20,681 bases of DNA from an uncultured Bacteroidales bacterium (lineage in GTDB: Bacteria; Bacteroidota; Bacteroidia; Bacteroidales; UBA932). Position 1 is the stretch's first letter, and each line of letters opens with the position of its first letter. Both the position numbers and the translations under genes were made by a program. The stretch is taken from contig UQWT01000036.1 in assembly GCA_900544815.1 (NCBI GenBank), positions 1 through 20,681 on the forward strand. The letters run 5' to 3'. Shown here in pieces: positions 1 through 6,819 of the stretch. The notes under the pieces are model-generated. The model saw nothing but the letters and a program-made list of their open reading frames with translations, was not told where the DNA came from and did no database searches.

Positions 1-783
1 GATTGTTATATAAATGATGCGTTTGGTACGGCTCATAGGGCGCATGCATCAACTGCCCTTATTGCAAAGTATTTCCCTAATGACAAGATGTTTGGATACA
101 TTATGGAGGGGGAGATTAAGGCTATAGACAAGGTGCTAAAGGGGGCAGAGCATCCTGTAACTGCAATAATAGGTGGTGCTAAAGTCTCAACAAAAATAGC
201 TATTATAGAGAAGTTGTTTGATGTTGTTGACAATATGATTATAGGCGGCGGAATGGTGTTTACCTTTGTTAAGGCACAGGGTGGCAAGATTGGCAATTCT
301 CTTTGCGAGAATGACCAGTTGGAGTTAGCCTTGGAGATAATCAAAAAGGCGGAGGCAAAGGGTGTTAAGTTGTATTTCTCTAAGGAGGTTGTTATCGCTG
401 ACAAATTTGCCGAGGATGCCAATACTCGGGTGGTACACAACTTTGAGATCCCGGACGGCTGGGAGGGTGTTGATGCTGCAGAACCAACTCTTGAGGTTTG
501 GGAGAAGGTAATAATGTCTTCTAAGACAATTCTTTGGAATGGTCCTGTTGGAGTATTTGAGATCCCTAAGTTTGCAGTGGGTACAAGACGTATTGCAGAG
601 CTTCTTGCAAAGGCTACAAAGGAGAACGGGGCGTTTACTCTTGTTGGCGGAGGCGATTCTGTTGCGGCTGTTAATCAGATGGGCTATGCAGATAAGGTAA
701 GTTATGTTTCTACCGGCGGCGGTGCAATGTTAGAGTATTTAGAGGGAAAGGAGTTGCCGGGAATTAAGGCGATTAGAGAGTAG
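1..783 (+). CDS. pgk: Phosphoglycerate kinase, 3' part (5' end outside window)
   Basis: This gene encodes phosphoglycerate kinase, the cytosolic glycolytic enzyme that transfers phosphate from 1,3-bisphosphoglycerate to ADP. The open frame runs from base 1 with no start, so the N-terminal domain is cut off by the window edge. The visible part begins at the conserved NDAFGTAHRAHAS segment. It continues through GGAKVSTK, the GGGMVFTFVKAQG segment, the nucleotide-binding ILWNGPVGVFE and VGGGDSVAA segments, and the C-terminal STGGGAMLEYLEGKELPG signature. These are diagnostic of PGK. About 260 residues are present of a usual length near 400-420. The frame ends in TAG. A convergent gene pair lies just downstream, separated by a strong hairpin. 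An internal ATG at 88 is not the real start, because family motifs precede it in frame. The identification is secure. Confidence 0.97.
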   Translation, partial: DCYINDAFGTAHRAHASTALIAKYFPNDKMFGYIMEGEIKAIDKVLKGAEHPVTAIIGGAKVSTKIAIIEKLFDVVDNMIIGGGMVFTFVKAQGGKIGNSLCENDQLELALEIIKKAEAKGVKLYFSKEVVIADKFAEDANTRVVHNFEIPDGWEGVDAAEPTLEVWEKVIMSSKTILWNGPVGVFEIPKFAVGTRRIAELLAKATKENGAFTLVGGGDSVAAVNQMGYADKVSYVSTGGGAMLEYLEGKELPGIKAIRE

Positions 784-804
784 CAGGCAGCTACATTTTT
801 AGGT

Positions 805-843
805 AAAAGGAGGCCGGTTGGAAATTACTTTCAACCGGCCTCC
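805..843 (-). terminator. Intrinsic terminator, probably bidirectional
   Basis: A 12-bp perfect GC-rich stem joins 809-820 to 832-843 and extends inward by three weaker pairs. On the minus strand it is followed by TTTT, which fits a terminator for the GGGtGRT operon. On the plus strand it lies 26 bases after the pgk stop but lacks a U-run. It sits exactly between two convergent genes. Confidence 0.8.
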
Positions 844-882
844 GCACAATGAAAACTAAAATAAAGGTTTAGTGCCTTCTAT

Positions 883-1893
883 CTATTTGCTAAGTGCAGT
901 TGCAACATCAACGGCAACTGCGACTGTAGCGCCAACCATAGGGTTATTTCCTATTCCAAGGAAGCCCATCATCTCTACGTGAGCGGGAACAGATGATGAA
1001 CCTGCAAACTGAGCATCTGAATGCATACGTCCCATTGTGTCTGTCATGCCGTATGATGCAGGACCTGCAGCCATATTATCAGGGTGAAGTGTACGTCCTG
1101 TACCACCGCCCGATGCAACTGAGAAATATTTCTTGCCCTGCTCAATGCACTCCTTCTTATAGGTGCCTGCAACAGGGTGCTGGAAACGGGTAGGGTTGGT
1201 TGAGTTACCTGTAATAGATACATCAACACCCTCGTGGTGCATGATTGCAACGCCCTCGCGAACATCGTCTGCTCCGTAGCATCTGACTTTTGCACGAGGA
1301 CCGTCTGAATATGCTATCTCTCTAACAATCTTAAGCTCGCTTGTGTAATAGTCAAACTGGGTCTGTACGTATGTAAATCCGTTTATGCGGGATATAATCT
1401 GCGCAGCATCCTTTCCAAGACCGTTAAGGATACATCTTAAAGGTTCTTTTCTTACCTTGTCTGCTTTGGCAGCGATCTTTATTGCACCTTCTGCAGCTGC
1501 AAAGGACTCGTGACCTGCAAGGAATGCAAAGCACTTGGTCTCCTCTCTAAGAAGTCTTGCAGCAAGATTGCCGTGTCCAAGACCAACTTTTCTGTCATCT
1601 GCAACAGACCCCGGAATACAGAAAGACTGCAAACCCTCTCCAATTGCCTCTGCAGCATCGGCTGCGTTAGTGCAGTTTTTCTTTATTGCAATTGCTGCAC
1701 CTGCAACGTATGCCCACTTTGCATTCTCAAAGCAGATAGGCTGTGTCTCCTCGCATGTTTTGTAGGGATCCAAACCTAATTTGTCACATATTTCGTTTGC
1801 CTCTTCAAGATTCTTTATGCCGTATTTGTTCAGAACGCTATTGATCTTCTCTATTCTTCTGTCCTGACTCTCAAATTGTACTTCTCTTATCAT
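883..1893 (-). CDS. GGGtGRT family protein
   Basis: This 336-residue protein carries the family-defining GGGTGRT heptapeptide at about residues 260-266. It is followed by the Gly/Met-rich HPDNMAAGPASYGMTDTMGR segment and a C-terminal GFLGIGNNPMVGATVAVAVD stretch. No signal peptide or membrane segment is visible, so it should be cytosolic. The family is known mainly by this motif and by its habit of sitting next to a NifU/IscU-like scaffold gene, as here. Its biochemical role is not established, and a part in Fe-S or redox metabolism is an inference from that pairing. The ATG at 1891-1893 is preceded by AAGGAG, which overlaps the stop of the upstream scaffold gene. The two genes are 12 bp apart and should be translated from one mRNA. 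A terminator hairpin follows the stop. Confidence 0.93.
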   Translation of the reverse strand: MIREVQFESQDRRIEKINSVLNKYGIKNLEEANEICDKLGLDPYKTCEETQPICFENAKWAYVAGAAIAIKKNCTNAADAAEAIGEGLQSFCIPGSVADDRKVGLGHGNLAARLLREETKCFAFLAGHESFAAAEGAIKIAAKADKVRKEPLRCILNGLGKDAAQIISRINGFTYVQTQFDYYTSELKIVREIAYSDGPRAKVRCYGADDVREGVAIMHHEGVDVSITGNSTNPTRFQHPVAGTYKKECIEQGKKYFSVASGGGTGRTLHPDNMAAGPASYGMTDTMGRMHSDAQFAGSSSVPAHVEMMGFLGIGNNPMVGATVAVAVDVATALSK

Positions 1894-1905
1894 AAGTCTG
1901 TCTCC

Positions 1906-2607
1906 TTATTCTTTACGTGGATCAATATATTTAACGGCGCCCTGCTCTTCTGTAAATCTGCCGTATGTTCCGGTTACCTTCTTAAGAGCCTCGTTTGCAT
2001 CTGTGCCTTTCTTTATCTCATCCATGAATTTGCCAAGGTGAACAAACTCATATCCGCAGATCTCTCCGTTCTTGTCTAAAGCTACTCTGTTGCAATATCC
2101 CTCTGCCATCTCAAGGTATCTTGGACCTTTCTCCTTTGTTGAGAACATTGTTCCAACCTGGCTCCTAAGACCTTTGCCAAGGTCTTCCAAGCTTGCGCCA
2201 ACTGCGAGCCCTCCCTCTGAGAATGCAGACTGGGTACGTCCGTAAACTATCTGAAGGAACAGCTCTCTCATGGCTGTATTGATTGCATCACAAACCAAAT
2301 CTGTATTTAAGGCTTCAAGTATTGTTTTGCCTGTTAGGATCTCTGCGGCCATTGCTGCCGAATGTGTCATTCCTGAGCAGCCGATGGTCTCTATCAAAGC
2401 CTCCTCAATAACACCGTTCTTTACATTCAGGGTTAGTTTGCATGCTCCCTGCTGAGGTGCGCACCAGCCAACACCGTGAGTAAGACCCGAAATATCTGTA
2501 ATCTCTTTACTCTTTACCCATTTTCCCTCCTCCGGAATAGGTGCAGGACCATGGTTGGGTCCCTTCTTTACAACGCACATCTGTTGTACTTCATGTGAAT
2601 AAATCAT
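1906..2607 (-). CDS. NifU/IscU-like iron-sulfur cluster assembly scaffold protein
   Basis: This 233-residue cytosolic protein resembles the NifU N-terminal/IscU scaffold fold. The segment GACKLTLNVKNGVIEEALIE and the following IGCSGMTHSAAMAAEILTGK match the scaffold core pattern, in which a Cys-containing loop precedes a helix ending in a GKT-type turn. Cysteines at 49, 56, 77, 106 and 172 are candidate cluster or metal ligands. It is longer than a minimal IscU (about 130 residues), with an extra C-terminal region of unknown role. It is the first gene of a two-gene operon with the GGGtGRT gene. The pair is recognised as a co-occurring unit in anaerobes, but the client of this scaffold is not known. 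The start is the ATG at 2605-2607, with AAGGATT just upstream. Confidence 0.85.
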   Translation of the reverse strand: MIYSHEVQQMCVVKKGPNHGPAPIPEEGKWVKSKEITDISGLTHGVGWCAPQQGACKLTLNVKNGVIEEALIETIGCSGMTHSAAMAAEILTGKTILEALNTDLVCDAINTAMRELFLQIVYGRTQSAFSEGGLAVGASLEDLGKGLRSQVGTMFSTKEKGPRYLEMAEGYCNRVALDKNGEICGYEFVHLGKFMDEIKKGTDANEALKKVTGTYGRFTEEQGAVKYIDPRKE

Positions 2608-2648
2608 AAATCCTTATATTAAATTAATTCAATGTCTTTTTATCGCGG

Positions 2649-2656
2649 CAAAGATA
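2649..2656 (-). promoter_or_regulatory. Bacteroidetes -7 box (TATCTTTG) for the scaffold/GGGtGRT operon
   Basis: On the minus strand this reads TATCTTTG, a perfect match to the TAnnTTTG -7 element, about 40 bases before the start codon. I do not see a clear TTG -33 element at the right spacing, so this is a partial promoter call. Confidence 0.45.
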
Positions 2657-2665
2657 CAAAAAAGA

Positions 2666-2715
2666 TTCAACAGCATAAACTCTCATTCCGGCCTTAATGA
2701 TGCCATGCTGTTGAA
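2666..2715. repeat. 11-bp inverted repeat just upstream of the scaffold operon -7 box
   Basis: The arms TTCAACAGCAT (2666-2676) and ATGCTGTTGAA (2705-2715) are exact reverse complements 28 bases apart. The interval also contains a small TCATT/AATGA hairpin. The element overlaps where a -33 region would lie. It could be an operator for the scaffold operon or a structured 3' end for the gene at 2786-3265. Confidence 0.5.
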
Positions 2716-2728
2716 CCTCATATATTTG

Positions 2729-2760
2729 ATTTTATTGCGTATAGCCTGTCGCAATAAAAT
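2729..2760 (-). terminator. Hairpin after the small membrane protein gene, likely terminator
   Basis: The arms ATTTTATTGCG (2729-2739) and CGCAATAAAAT (2750-2760) form an 11-bp perfect stem with a 10-base loop, 25 bases after the stop of the minus-strand gene. The 3' arm on the minus strand ends in a U-rich stretch, as an AT-rich intrinsic terminator would. Confidence 0.6.
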
Positions 2761-2785
2761 ATATAAGTATGTCAATTATTGCTTT

Positions 2786-3265
2786 TTATTGTGCAACTGT
2801 CTGTACTTCCGAGATTGAGACATATTCGTAAGGTATATATTCAAAAATCTGCATTACAGAGTAGTTGTGGCTTGGCGTAGAGTAGAGTGTCACTTTAATT
2901 CTACCCGTATCTCCTTGTTGAATTGCAAATAATTCATCCACGTTGCCGTTCTTTATACAATCGCAGACGTTGCCTTTTTGATCTATATTAAAGAACAGCT
3001 CTTTTTTCTTTAATACTTCGCCTGTCTTTGCGTATTTAAGTATTCTTTTGGGAATAAATATCCCTTTGAGACCTATAATAACAAGTATGGCGCAAACAAA
3101 AACAATTCCATATGCAAGGCTGCCATTACCTAATATCTTTATTGATAAAAAGCCAAAAACAATACCGGCCAATAAAATTATTACATAAACAACAGGATTT
3201 TGCCTTTCCTGTTTCACGTTTCCATCTGCCAATATTTTAGCATCAACATTACCGTAATTCTCCAT
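2786..3265 (-). CDS. Hypothetical membrane protein with two transmembrane helices
   Basis: I do not recognise a family for this 159-residue protein. It has a polar N-terminus of about 23 residues, two hydrophobic helices at about 24-42 and 49-70, and a positively charged IPKRILKYAK stretch right after the second helix. A soluble C-terminal domain of about 80 residues follows. The charge pattern places the tail in the cytoplasm. That domain contains a CDC pair (residues about 102-104) and ends in an alternating hydrophobic beta-like pattern. The layout resembles small inner-membrane proteins with a short beta-rich sensor-like domain, but no function can be given. The gene stands alone between a terminator hairpin downstream and a long structured intergenic region upstream. 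It is most likely real, given its length, its hydrophobic layout and the absence of a competing frame. Confidence 0.7.
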   Translation of the reverse strand: MENYGNVDAKILADGNVKQERQNPVVYVIILLAGIVFGFLSIKILGNGSLAYGIVFVCAILVIIGLKGIFIPKRILKYAKTGEVLKKKELFFNIDQKGNVCDCIKNGNVDELFAIQQGDTGRIKVTLYSTPSHNYSVMQIFEYIPYEYVSISEVQTVAQ

Positions 3266-3779
3266 AAAATAAATTCATTAAGTTTTTGTAAATCTGGTAA
3301 GATGTTTAAAATAGCTCAAGCAAAAAGCTAAACATCTTTAGTAATCTTAAAAAAATAACTTGGTAATCTTTAATTGTCTTTTCGGTCTATATTTCTTTTC
3401 TCAAAAATACTGCTAAATCTTTACCAACTTATTTTTTAACGCTTACTTAACTGAAGTTGTATGTCATACATGAATGTAGTCAAACTATGCACAAGGCAGC
3501 GCTTTGTTAGCAAGAGAACAAAACTTAACACAATTCTTTGCCGCAAGAACAATCCTGTAATGATTGAAAACAAAACAACAAAACACACTTGCCGGCAATA
3601 AGATAGACTAACATGCCCGCATAAGACGAGTCAAGCGCTGCCTTAGTGCATAATCGTACTCTCTTTAATGTATGAATTTCTGTCCTTCGGGAAACTTAAC
3701 AAGACCCCCTAGCCTTAGCGTCTAATAATCTCCTTAGGACAATTGATATTGTATGGACTTGGAAGGCCCATTAGATCTG
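3266..3779. other. 514-base intergenic region rich in potential RNA structure
   Basis: No convincing coding frame is seen here. A hairpin lies at 3299-3338, with a 10-bp perfect outer stem AAGATGTTTA/TAAACATCTT. A weaker stem with one mismatch joins about 3356-3365 to 3421-3430. A large nested set of arms spans 3465-3674 and is listed separately. Further short complementary arms occur at 3682-3686/3736-3740 and around ACAAT/ATTGT at about 3740-3753. The 10-mer AAACTTAACA occurs twice (about 3520 and 3692). Confidence 0.6.
3465..3674. ncRNA. Candidate structured non-coding RNA (orientation unknown)
   Basis: Five complementary arm pairs nest in order. CATACAT 3465-3471 pairs with 3668-3674. 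A 19-bp helix with a single bulged base pairs 3486-3504 with 3633-3652 (core AAGGCAGCGCTT). GTTAG 3506-3510 pairs with 3608-3612. TTGCCGCAAG 3538-3547 pairs with 3588-3598, with one bulge. CAATC 3550-3554 pairs with 3562-3566. Together these describe one rod with internal loops of about 210 nt. Rod-like RNAs with a closing stem and large internal loop include 6S RNA, but I see no sequence signature that lets me assign it. I checked for tmRNA, RNase P and SRP landmarks and did not find them. Confidence 0.5.
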
Positions 3780-4241
3780 CTAAATTCTTAGATTCTCTGT
3801 CATATACACATACGCCACCTTAGGTAGTTCTACCACCACCTTCACGGATCTTCCGCTTGATCTGCTCTCTTTGAGATATGTAATGGCAGATTGACAGAGA
3901 CCTGTTACTCCTCTGTAACCTCTATACTGAACATTTGAGAGGGCAGATGAATTTACTGTTATGGCAGTAGGGAATTCAAAACAGTCCATAATGGATTTTG
4001 AACACTGTGTAAGCTCCTCTCTAGCCATAGGCGCATTACACACTGTATCTTCAATACCGTTATTTACAACCTCTGCAGTTTGATGTTTAAGTATATGATA
4101 TGGGTTGTTATCATCTTTTGTTTCGGAGACAAGACAGAAAACAGACAGCAGCAGGCAACTCATGGCAAGCACAAAGTTGTCTAGCAGCAACTCTTTGCAC
4201 CGCCTTTTTACCCTGTAGTATATTATATCTGTCTTAATCAT
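3780..4241 (-). CDS. Hypothetical protein with N-terminal membrane anchor
   Basis: This 153-residue protein of unrecognised family starts with a basic segment (RVKRRCK, residues 10-16). One hydrophobic helix follows at about 18-38, and then a soluble part that should face the periplasm. The soluble part has several cysteines and ends in an alternating hydrophobic segment (VKVVVELPKVAYVYM) like a beta hairpin. The stop lies 48 bases downstream of cysS in the direction of transcription, with the gene following cysS on the same strand, so the two may share an mRNA. The ATG at 4239-4241 has AAGGATT just before it, the same spacing as in the scaffold gene. A function cannot be assigned. It could be a fast-evolving lineage-specific protein. 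Confidence 0.6.
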   Translation of the reverse strand: MIKTDIIYYRVKRRCKELLLDNFVLAMSCLLLSVFCLVSETKDDNNPYHILKHQTAEVVNNGIEDTVCNAPMAREELTQCSKSIMDCFEFPTAITVNSSALSNVQYRGYRGVTGLCQSAITYLKESRSSGRSVKVVVELPKVAYVYMTENLRI

Positions 4242-4258
4242 AATCCTTATATATCTAT

Positions 4259-4290
4259 GCTTTAGCTTTGACTTTGGCTTTAGCGTTAAT
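4259..4290. repeat. Degenerate 6-bp tandem repeat between cysS and the next gene
   Basis: The units TTTAGC, TTTGAC, TTTGGC and TTTAGC follow one another from 4261 to 4284, then GTTAAT. The period is six bases with changes mostly at the same two positions. A similar hexamer run occurs at 20076-20105. Confidence 0.6.
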
Positions 4291-5798
4291 TAAATAGACC
4301 ACTCTACGCCATTTTTGGTATCCTTTATCTTTACCCCGGCTTCGGTCAGCTCATCTCTTATCTTGTCTGATTTCGCCCAGTCTTTATCTGCCTTAGCCTG
4401 CGCTCTCTCCGCAAGAATCATCTCCATCAACTTCTCAATAACAGCACTGTCTCTGTTTTGTTCACCGGCAAATTCGCTTTTCAATCCTAAAATGTTCTCC
4501 ACTACATCTATCAACAGCGTGCGCAGTACACTCTTGTCTGCCTCTGTTATTGTAACCGAGCCGTCCTTAACGGAGTTTACAATCCTCACTGCGTCAAACA
4601 GATGTGAGAGAGCAATTGGAGTGTTAAGGTCGTCAGACAAAGCCTCGAACACCTTATCCTTCAGCTGCACAAGCTCATCTGTAACCTTTGATTTATCACA
4701 AGGAAGCTTATTGGAAACAGCAAGTTTTTCCACATCTTTTGAAGCCTGCATTATCCTCTTAAGTCCCTTCTCCGCTGCCTGCAAAGCCTCGTTGCTAAAA
4801 TCCAACGTGCTTCTGTAGTGCGCCTGAAGTATAAAGAACCTAACCGTCATAGGGCTGTAAGGTTGCTGTAGCAACTTGTGTGTGCCGTTGAACAGCTCAT
4901 CCAAGGTGATGAAATTGCCAAGGCTCTTGCCCATCTTTTGGCCGTTTATGGTAATCATATTGTTGTGCATCCAGTAGTGAACGCCACCCTTGCCGCGCGA
5001 TGCACAGTTTTGTGCCAATTCACACTCGTGATGCGGAAACAACAGATCCATTCCTCCTCCGTGAATATCAAATTCATCGCCCAAGTATTTGGCGCTCATT
5101 GCAGAACACTCAAGATGCCAACCCGGAAAGCCGTCGCTCCAAGGGGATGGCCAGCGCATGATATGTTCCGGAGAAGCCTTTTTCCACAGCGCAAAATCTA
5201 CAGAGCTGTGCTTGTCGCCAGAACCATCCAATTCGCGGGTGTTTGTAAGAATGTCGTCTAAGTTTCTTCCCGACAAAACCCCATAATGGAATTTCTTGTT
5301 GTAGGCTGCAACGTCAAAATAGACGGAGCCGTTGCTTATGTACGCAAAGCCGTGATCCAATATCTGTTGGATAAGCTGAATCTGTTCTATTATATGCCCT
5401 GAAGCGTGTGGCTCTATGCTTGGGGGGAGGGTGTTGAGCTTTTCCATAGCCTTGTGGAACTTTATGGTACACTCCTGTGCTACCTCCATAGGCTCAAGTT
5501 GTTCCATCTTTGCCTTCTTTGCTATCTTATCCTCTCCGTCATCTGAGTCGTGCTCCAAGTGCCCCACGTCTGTAATGTTTCTTACGTAGCGCACCTTGTA
5601 TCCCATATATCTAAAGTATCTTGTTAAGACATCAAAGGTTATTGCCGGCCTTGCATGGCCCAAATGTGCATCTCCGTAAACGGTAGGGCCGCATACATAC
5701 AATCCTACCATGCCAGGTACAACAGGTTTGAACAGCTCCTTGGTTCTGCTCATTGTGTTGTATATGTAATAGTCTCTCTTTTCAGCTTGCATAAACAT
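4290..5798 (-). CDS. cysS: Cysteine--tRNA ligase
   Basis: This class I aminoacyl-tRNA synthetase charges tRNA-Cys with cysteine in the cytosol. The protein has 502 residues, slightly longer than the E. coli enzyme. The HIGH motif is present as HLGH at 45-48 and the KMSKS motif as KMGKS at 288-292. The four zinc ligands that select cysteine are all visible: C36, C231 (in GWHLECSAM), H256 and E260. They correspond to C28, C209, H234 and E238 of E. coli CysS. The C-terminal part after about residue 340 is the helical DALR-type domain. I use the ATG at 5796-5798; a second ATG two codons later is possible. The start has about eight extra residues compared with E. coli. The gene is divergent from a decayed ATPase fragment. 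Confidence 0.97.
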   Translation of the reverse strand: MFMQAEKRDYYIYNTMSRTKELFKPVVPGMVGLYVCGPTVYGDAHLGHARPAITFDVLTRYFRYMGYKVRYVRNITDVGHLEHDSDDGEDKIAKKAKMEQLEPMEVAQECTIKFHKAMEKLNTLPPSIEPHASGHIIEQIQLIQQILDHGFAYISNGSVYFDVAAYNKKFHYGVLSGRNLDDILTNTRELDGSGDKHSSVDFALWKKASPEHIMRWPSPWSDGFPGWHLECSAMSAKYLGDEFDIHGGGMDLLFPHHECELAQNCASRGKGGVHYWMHNNMITINGQKMGKSLGNFITLDELFNGTHKLLQQPYSPMTVRFFILQAHYRSTLDFSNEALQAAEKGLKRIMQASKDVEKLAVSNKLPCDKSKVTDELVQLKDKVFEALSDDLNTPIALSHLFDAVRIVNSVKDGSVTITEADKSVLRTLLIDVVENILGLKSEFAGEQNRDSAVIEKLMEMILAERAQAKADKDWAKSDKIRDELTEAGVKIKDTKNGVEWSI

Positions 5799-5814
5799 TC
5801 AGATATATGACGTG

Positions 5815-5822
5815 CAAATTTA
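5815..5822 (-). promoter_or_regulatory. Possible -7 box (TAAATTTG) for cysS
   Basis: On the minus strand this reads TAAATTTG, matching TAnnTTTG, 17 bases before the cysS start. That spacing would give a very short leader. No TTG is seen at the expected -33 distance. Confidence 0.35.
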
Positions 5823-5871
5823 CTAATTATTTTTGTGAACTTGGAATTAAATTTTGTCGCCATCTGTTCCT

Positions 5872-6212
5872 ATGAAGGATGTGTATATGTTTTTTGACGA
5901 GATACAACTGGTTGATAACTGGGAGTTGTTCATATTAAGGGTATTTAAGAGCTATTGCAAGGAGATTTCAATACCATGCTTTTCCGCGACTTAATAGAGC
6001 ACTATAAGATCACTAATTACGAAGCGGTGCGTTATTTCATAAAACGGTTCATGGCAAACATGTCAAAGTCAACCTCTGTCAACAGTATCTATAATGACTT
6101 GAAATCTCAAGGACAGAAGATTAGTAAGGACAAGATGTATGAACTGGCAGATTATGTGTGTGAAATATTTCTGTTCTTCAGAATTTCCAGATATGAAAGG
6201 TCATTGATTAAG
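5872..6212 (+). pseudogene. Remnant of an AAA_14/DUF4143-type ATP-binding protein
   Basis: Two pieces of one protein family lie in different frames. From 5872 the frame reads MKDVYMFFDEIQLVDNWELF, which is the Walker B FFDEIQ region of the AAA_14 family (usually about 400 residues). This frame runs into a stop near 5992. From about 5955 another frame gives MLFRDLIEHYKITNYEAVRY and continues through SINxIYNDLKSQG-like and EIFLFFRISRYERSLIK sequence, typical of the region leading into and within DUF4143. The N-terminal Walker A part is missing, and the stretch between the two pieces (roughly 100 residues or more) is deleted. The C-terminal end is also lost, since similarity stops at about 6212. 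The frame from 5955 stays open to 6332, but its last part is not family-like. These ATPases are common, often mobile accessory genes in Bacteroidetes. The remnant is almost certainly non-functional. Confidence 0.75.
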
Positions 6213-6447
6213 GATCATAACCTTCCTCCCATCCGTATCCACAGCTTGCGCAAACTGCAGAAATGCACTGTAGATGTTCAGAACATACATGGTCATGAAC
6301 AACATCATAACCGCTGCAAAATGGGCACCTAAGCTCTTTGTTTATTCTTTTACAAAGCAAACAATCAGATTCATATGCTGCAATCACACCAACACATGCA
6401 GACAATAGCATAATAGCAGTGAATGCAATTCTTTTAAAATTTTTCAT
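6208..6447 (-). CDS. Small exported cysteine-rich protein
   Basis: From the ATG at 6445-6447 this encodes 79 residues. It begins MKNFKRIAFTAIMLLSACVG, which reads as a signal peptide or a lipoprotein signal with LSAC as a possible lipobox (C18). The mature part has three CxxC pairs (29/32, 41/44 and 66/69) plus C55 and C61, a pattern like a small zinc ribbon or disulfide-rich domain. An in-frame ATG eight codons upstream (6469-6471) gives a longer N-terminus that would hide the signal, so I prefer the shorter form. The 3' end overlaps the end of the decayed ATPase remnant by a few bases on the opposite strand. I do not recognise the family. The CxxC pattern and signal make it more credible than a random frame. 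Confidence 0.5.
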   Translation of the reverse strand: MKNFKRIAFTAIMLLSACVGVIAAYESDCLLCKRINKELRCPFCSGYDVVHDHVCSEHLQCISAVCASCGYGWEEGYDP

Positions 6448-6752
6448 AATAGTGTATTTAAGGTTAAACAATATTCTAATACATCTTATTTATCGGTCAC
6501 CGTTGTATAGTCTTAACAACATAAGAAAGATAATAGCGTCTTAGGTACTCATCAGAAAACGAGAATGTAATAAAAAAGTTAGAAATCTGCAAAATTGATT
6601 GAAACAAAAATGTAACAAATGGGCAGGTGTATAAATTGCTGTTTTATAGCGTATATGATTACACAACATAGTCTTAATGATAAAAATCATTATAATTTGT
6701 CATTGTTATAGAGAATGTCTGCAGATTGTTTGCAACTTTTATTAGAACAATA
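6448..6752. other. AT-rich intergenic region
   Basis: No credible coding frame is seen. The clearest element is the palindrome TAATGAT-AAAA-ATCATTA at 6675-6692. Its half-sites resemble those of Fur-type operators, but the spacer is longer than the canonical one. The downstream end leads into the promoter at 6753-6784. Confidence 0.5.
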
Positions 6753-6784
6753 TTGCTAAACAAATTAATCTTTTATTATCTTTG
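6753..6784 (+). promoter_or_regulatory. Bacteroidetes-type promoter, TTG-N21-TATCTTTG
   Basis: TTG at 6753-6755 and TATCTTTG at 6777-6784 are separated by 21 bases, matching the primary sigma consensus of Bacteroidetes. Transcription would begin near 6790, giving a leader of about 30 bases to the gene at 6820. Confidence 0.7.
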
Positions 6785-6819
6785 CTCTCACCTGATTTAA
6801 CAAAATACTATTGAGCCAA

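Noticed and set aside
3465..3780. tmRNA, RNase P RNA or SRP RNA
   Set aside because: The expected conserved blocks (tmRNA ends and tag frame, RNase P GAAAGTCC-type core, SRP GGAAGCAGCA-type loop) were not found on either strand.
4315..5286. Long plus-strand frames inside cysS
   Set aside because: They lie antisense to a complete CysS with all catalytic motifs and zinc ligands, and show no family features.
5955..6332. A 125-codon plus-strand frame read as an intact gene
   Set aside because: Only the first two thirds resembles the AAA_14/DUF4143 family. The Walker B piece lies upstream in another frame, so it is better read as part of a pseudogene.
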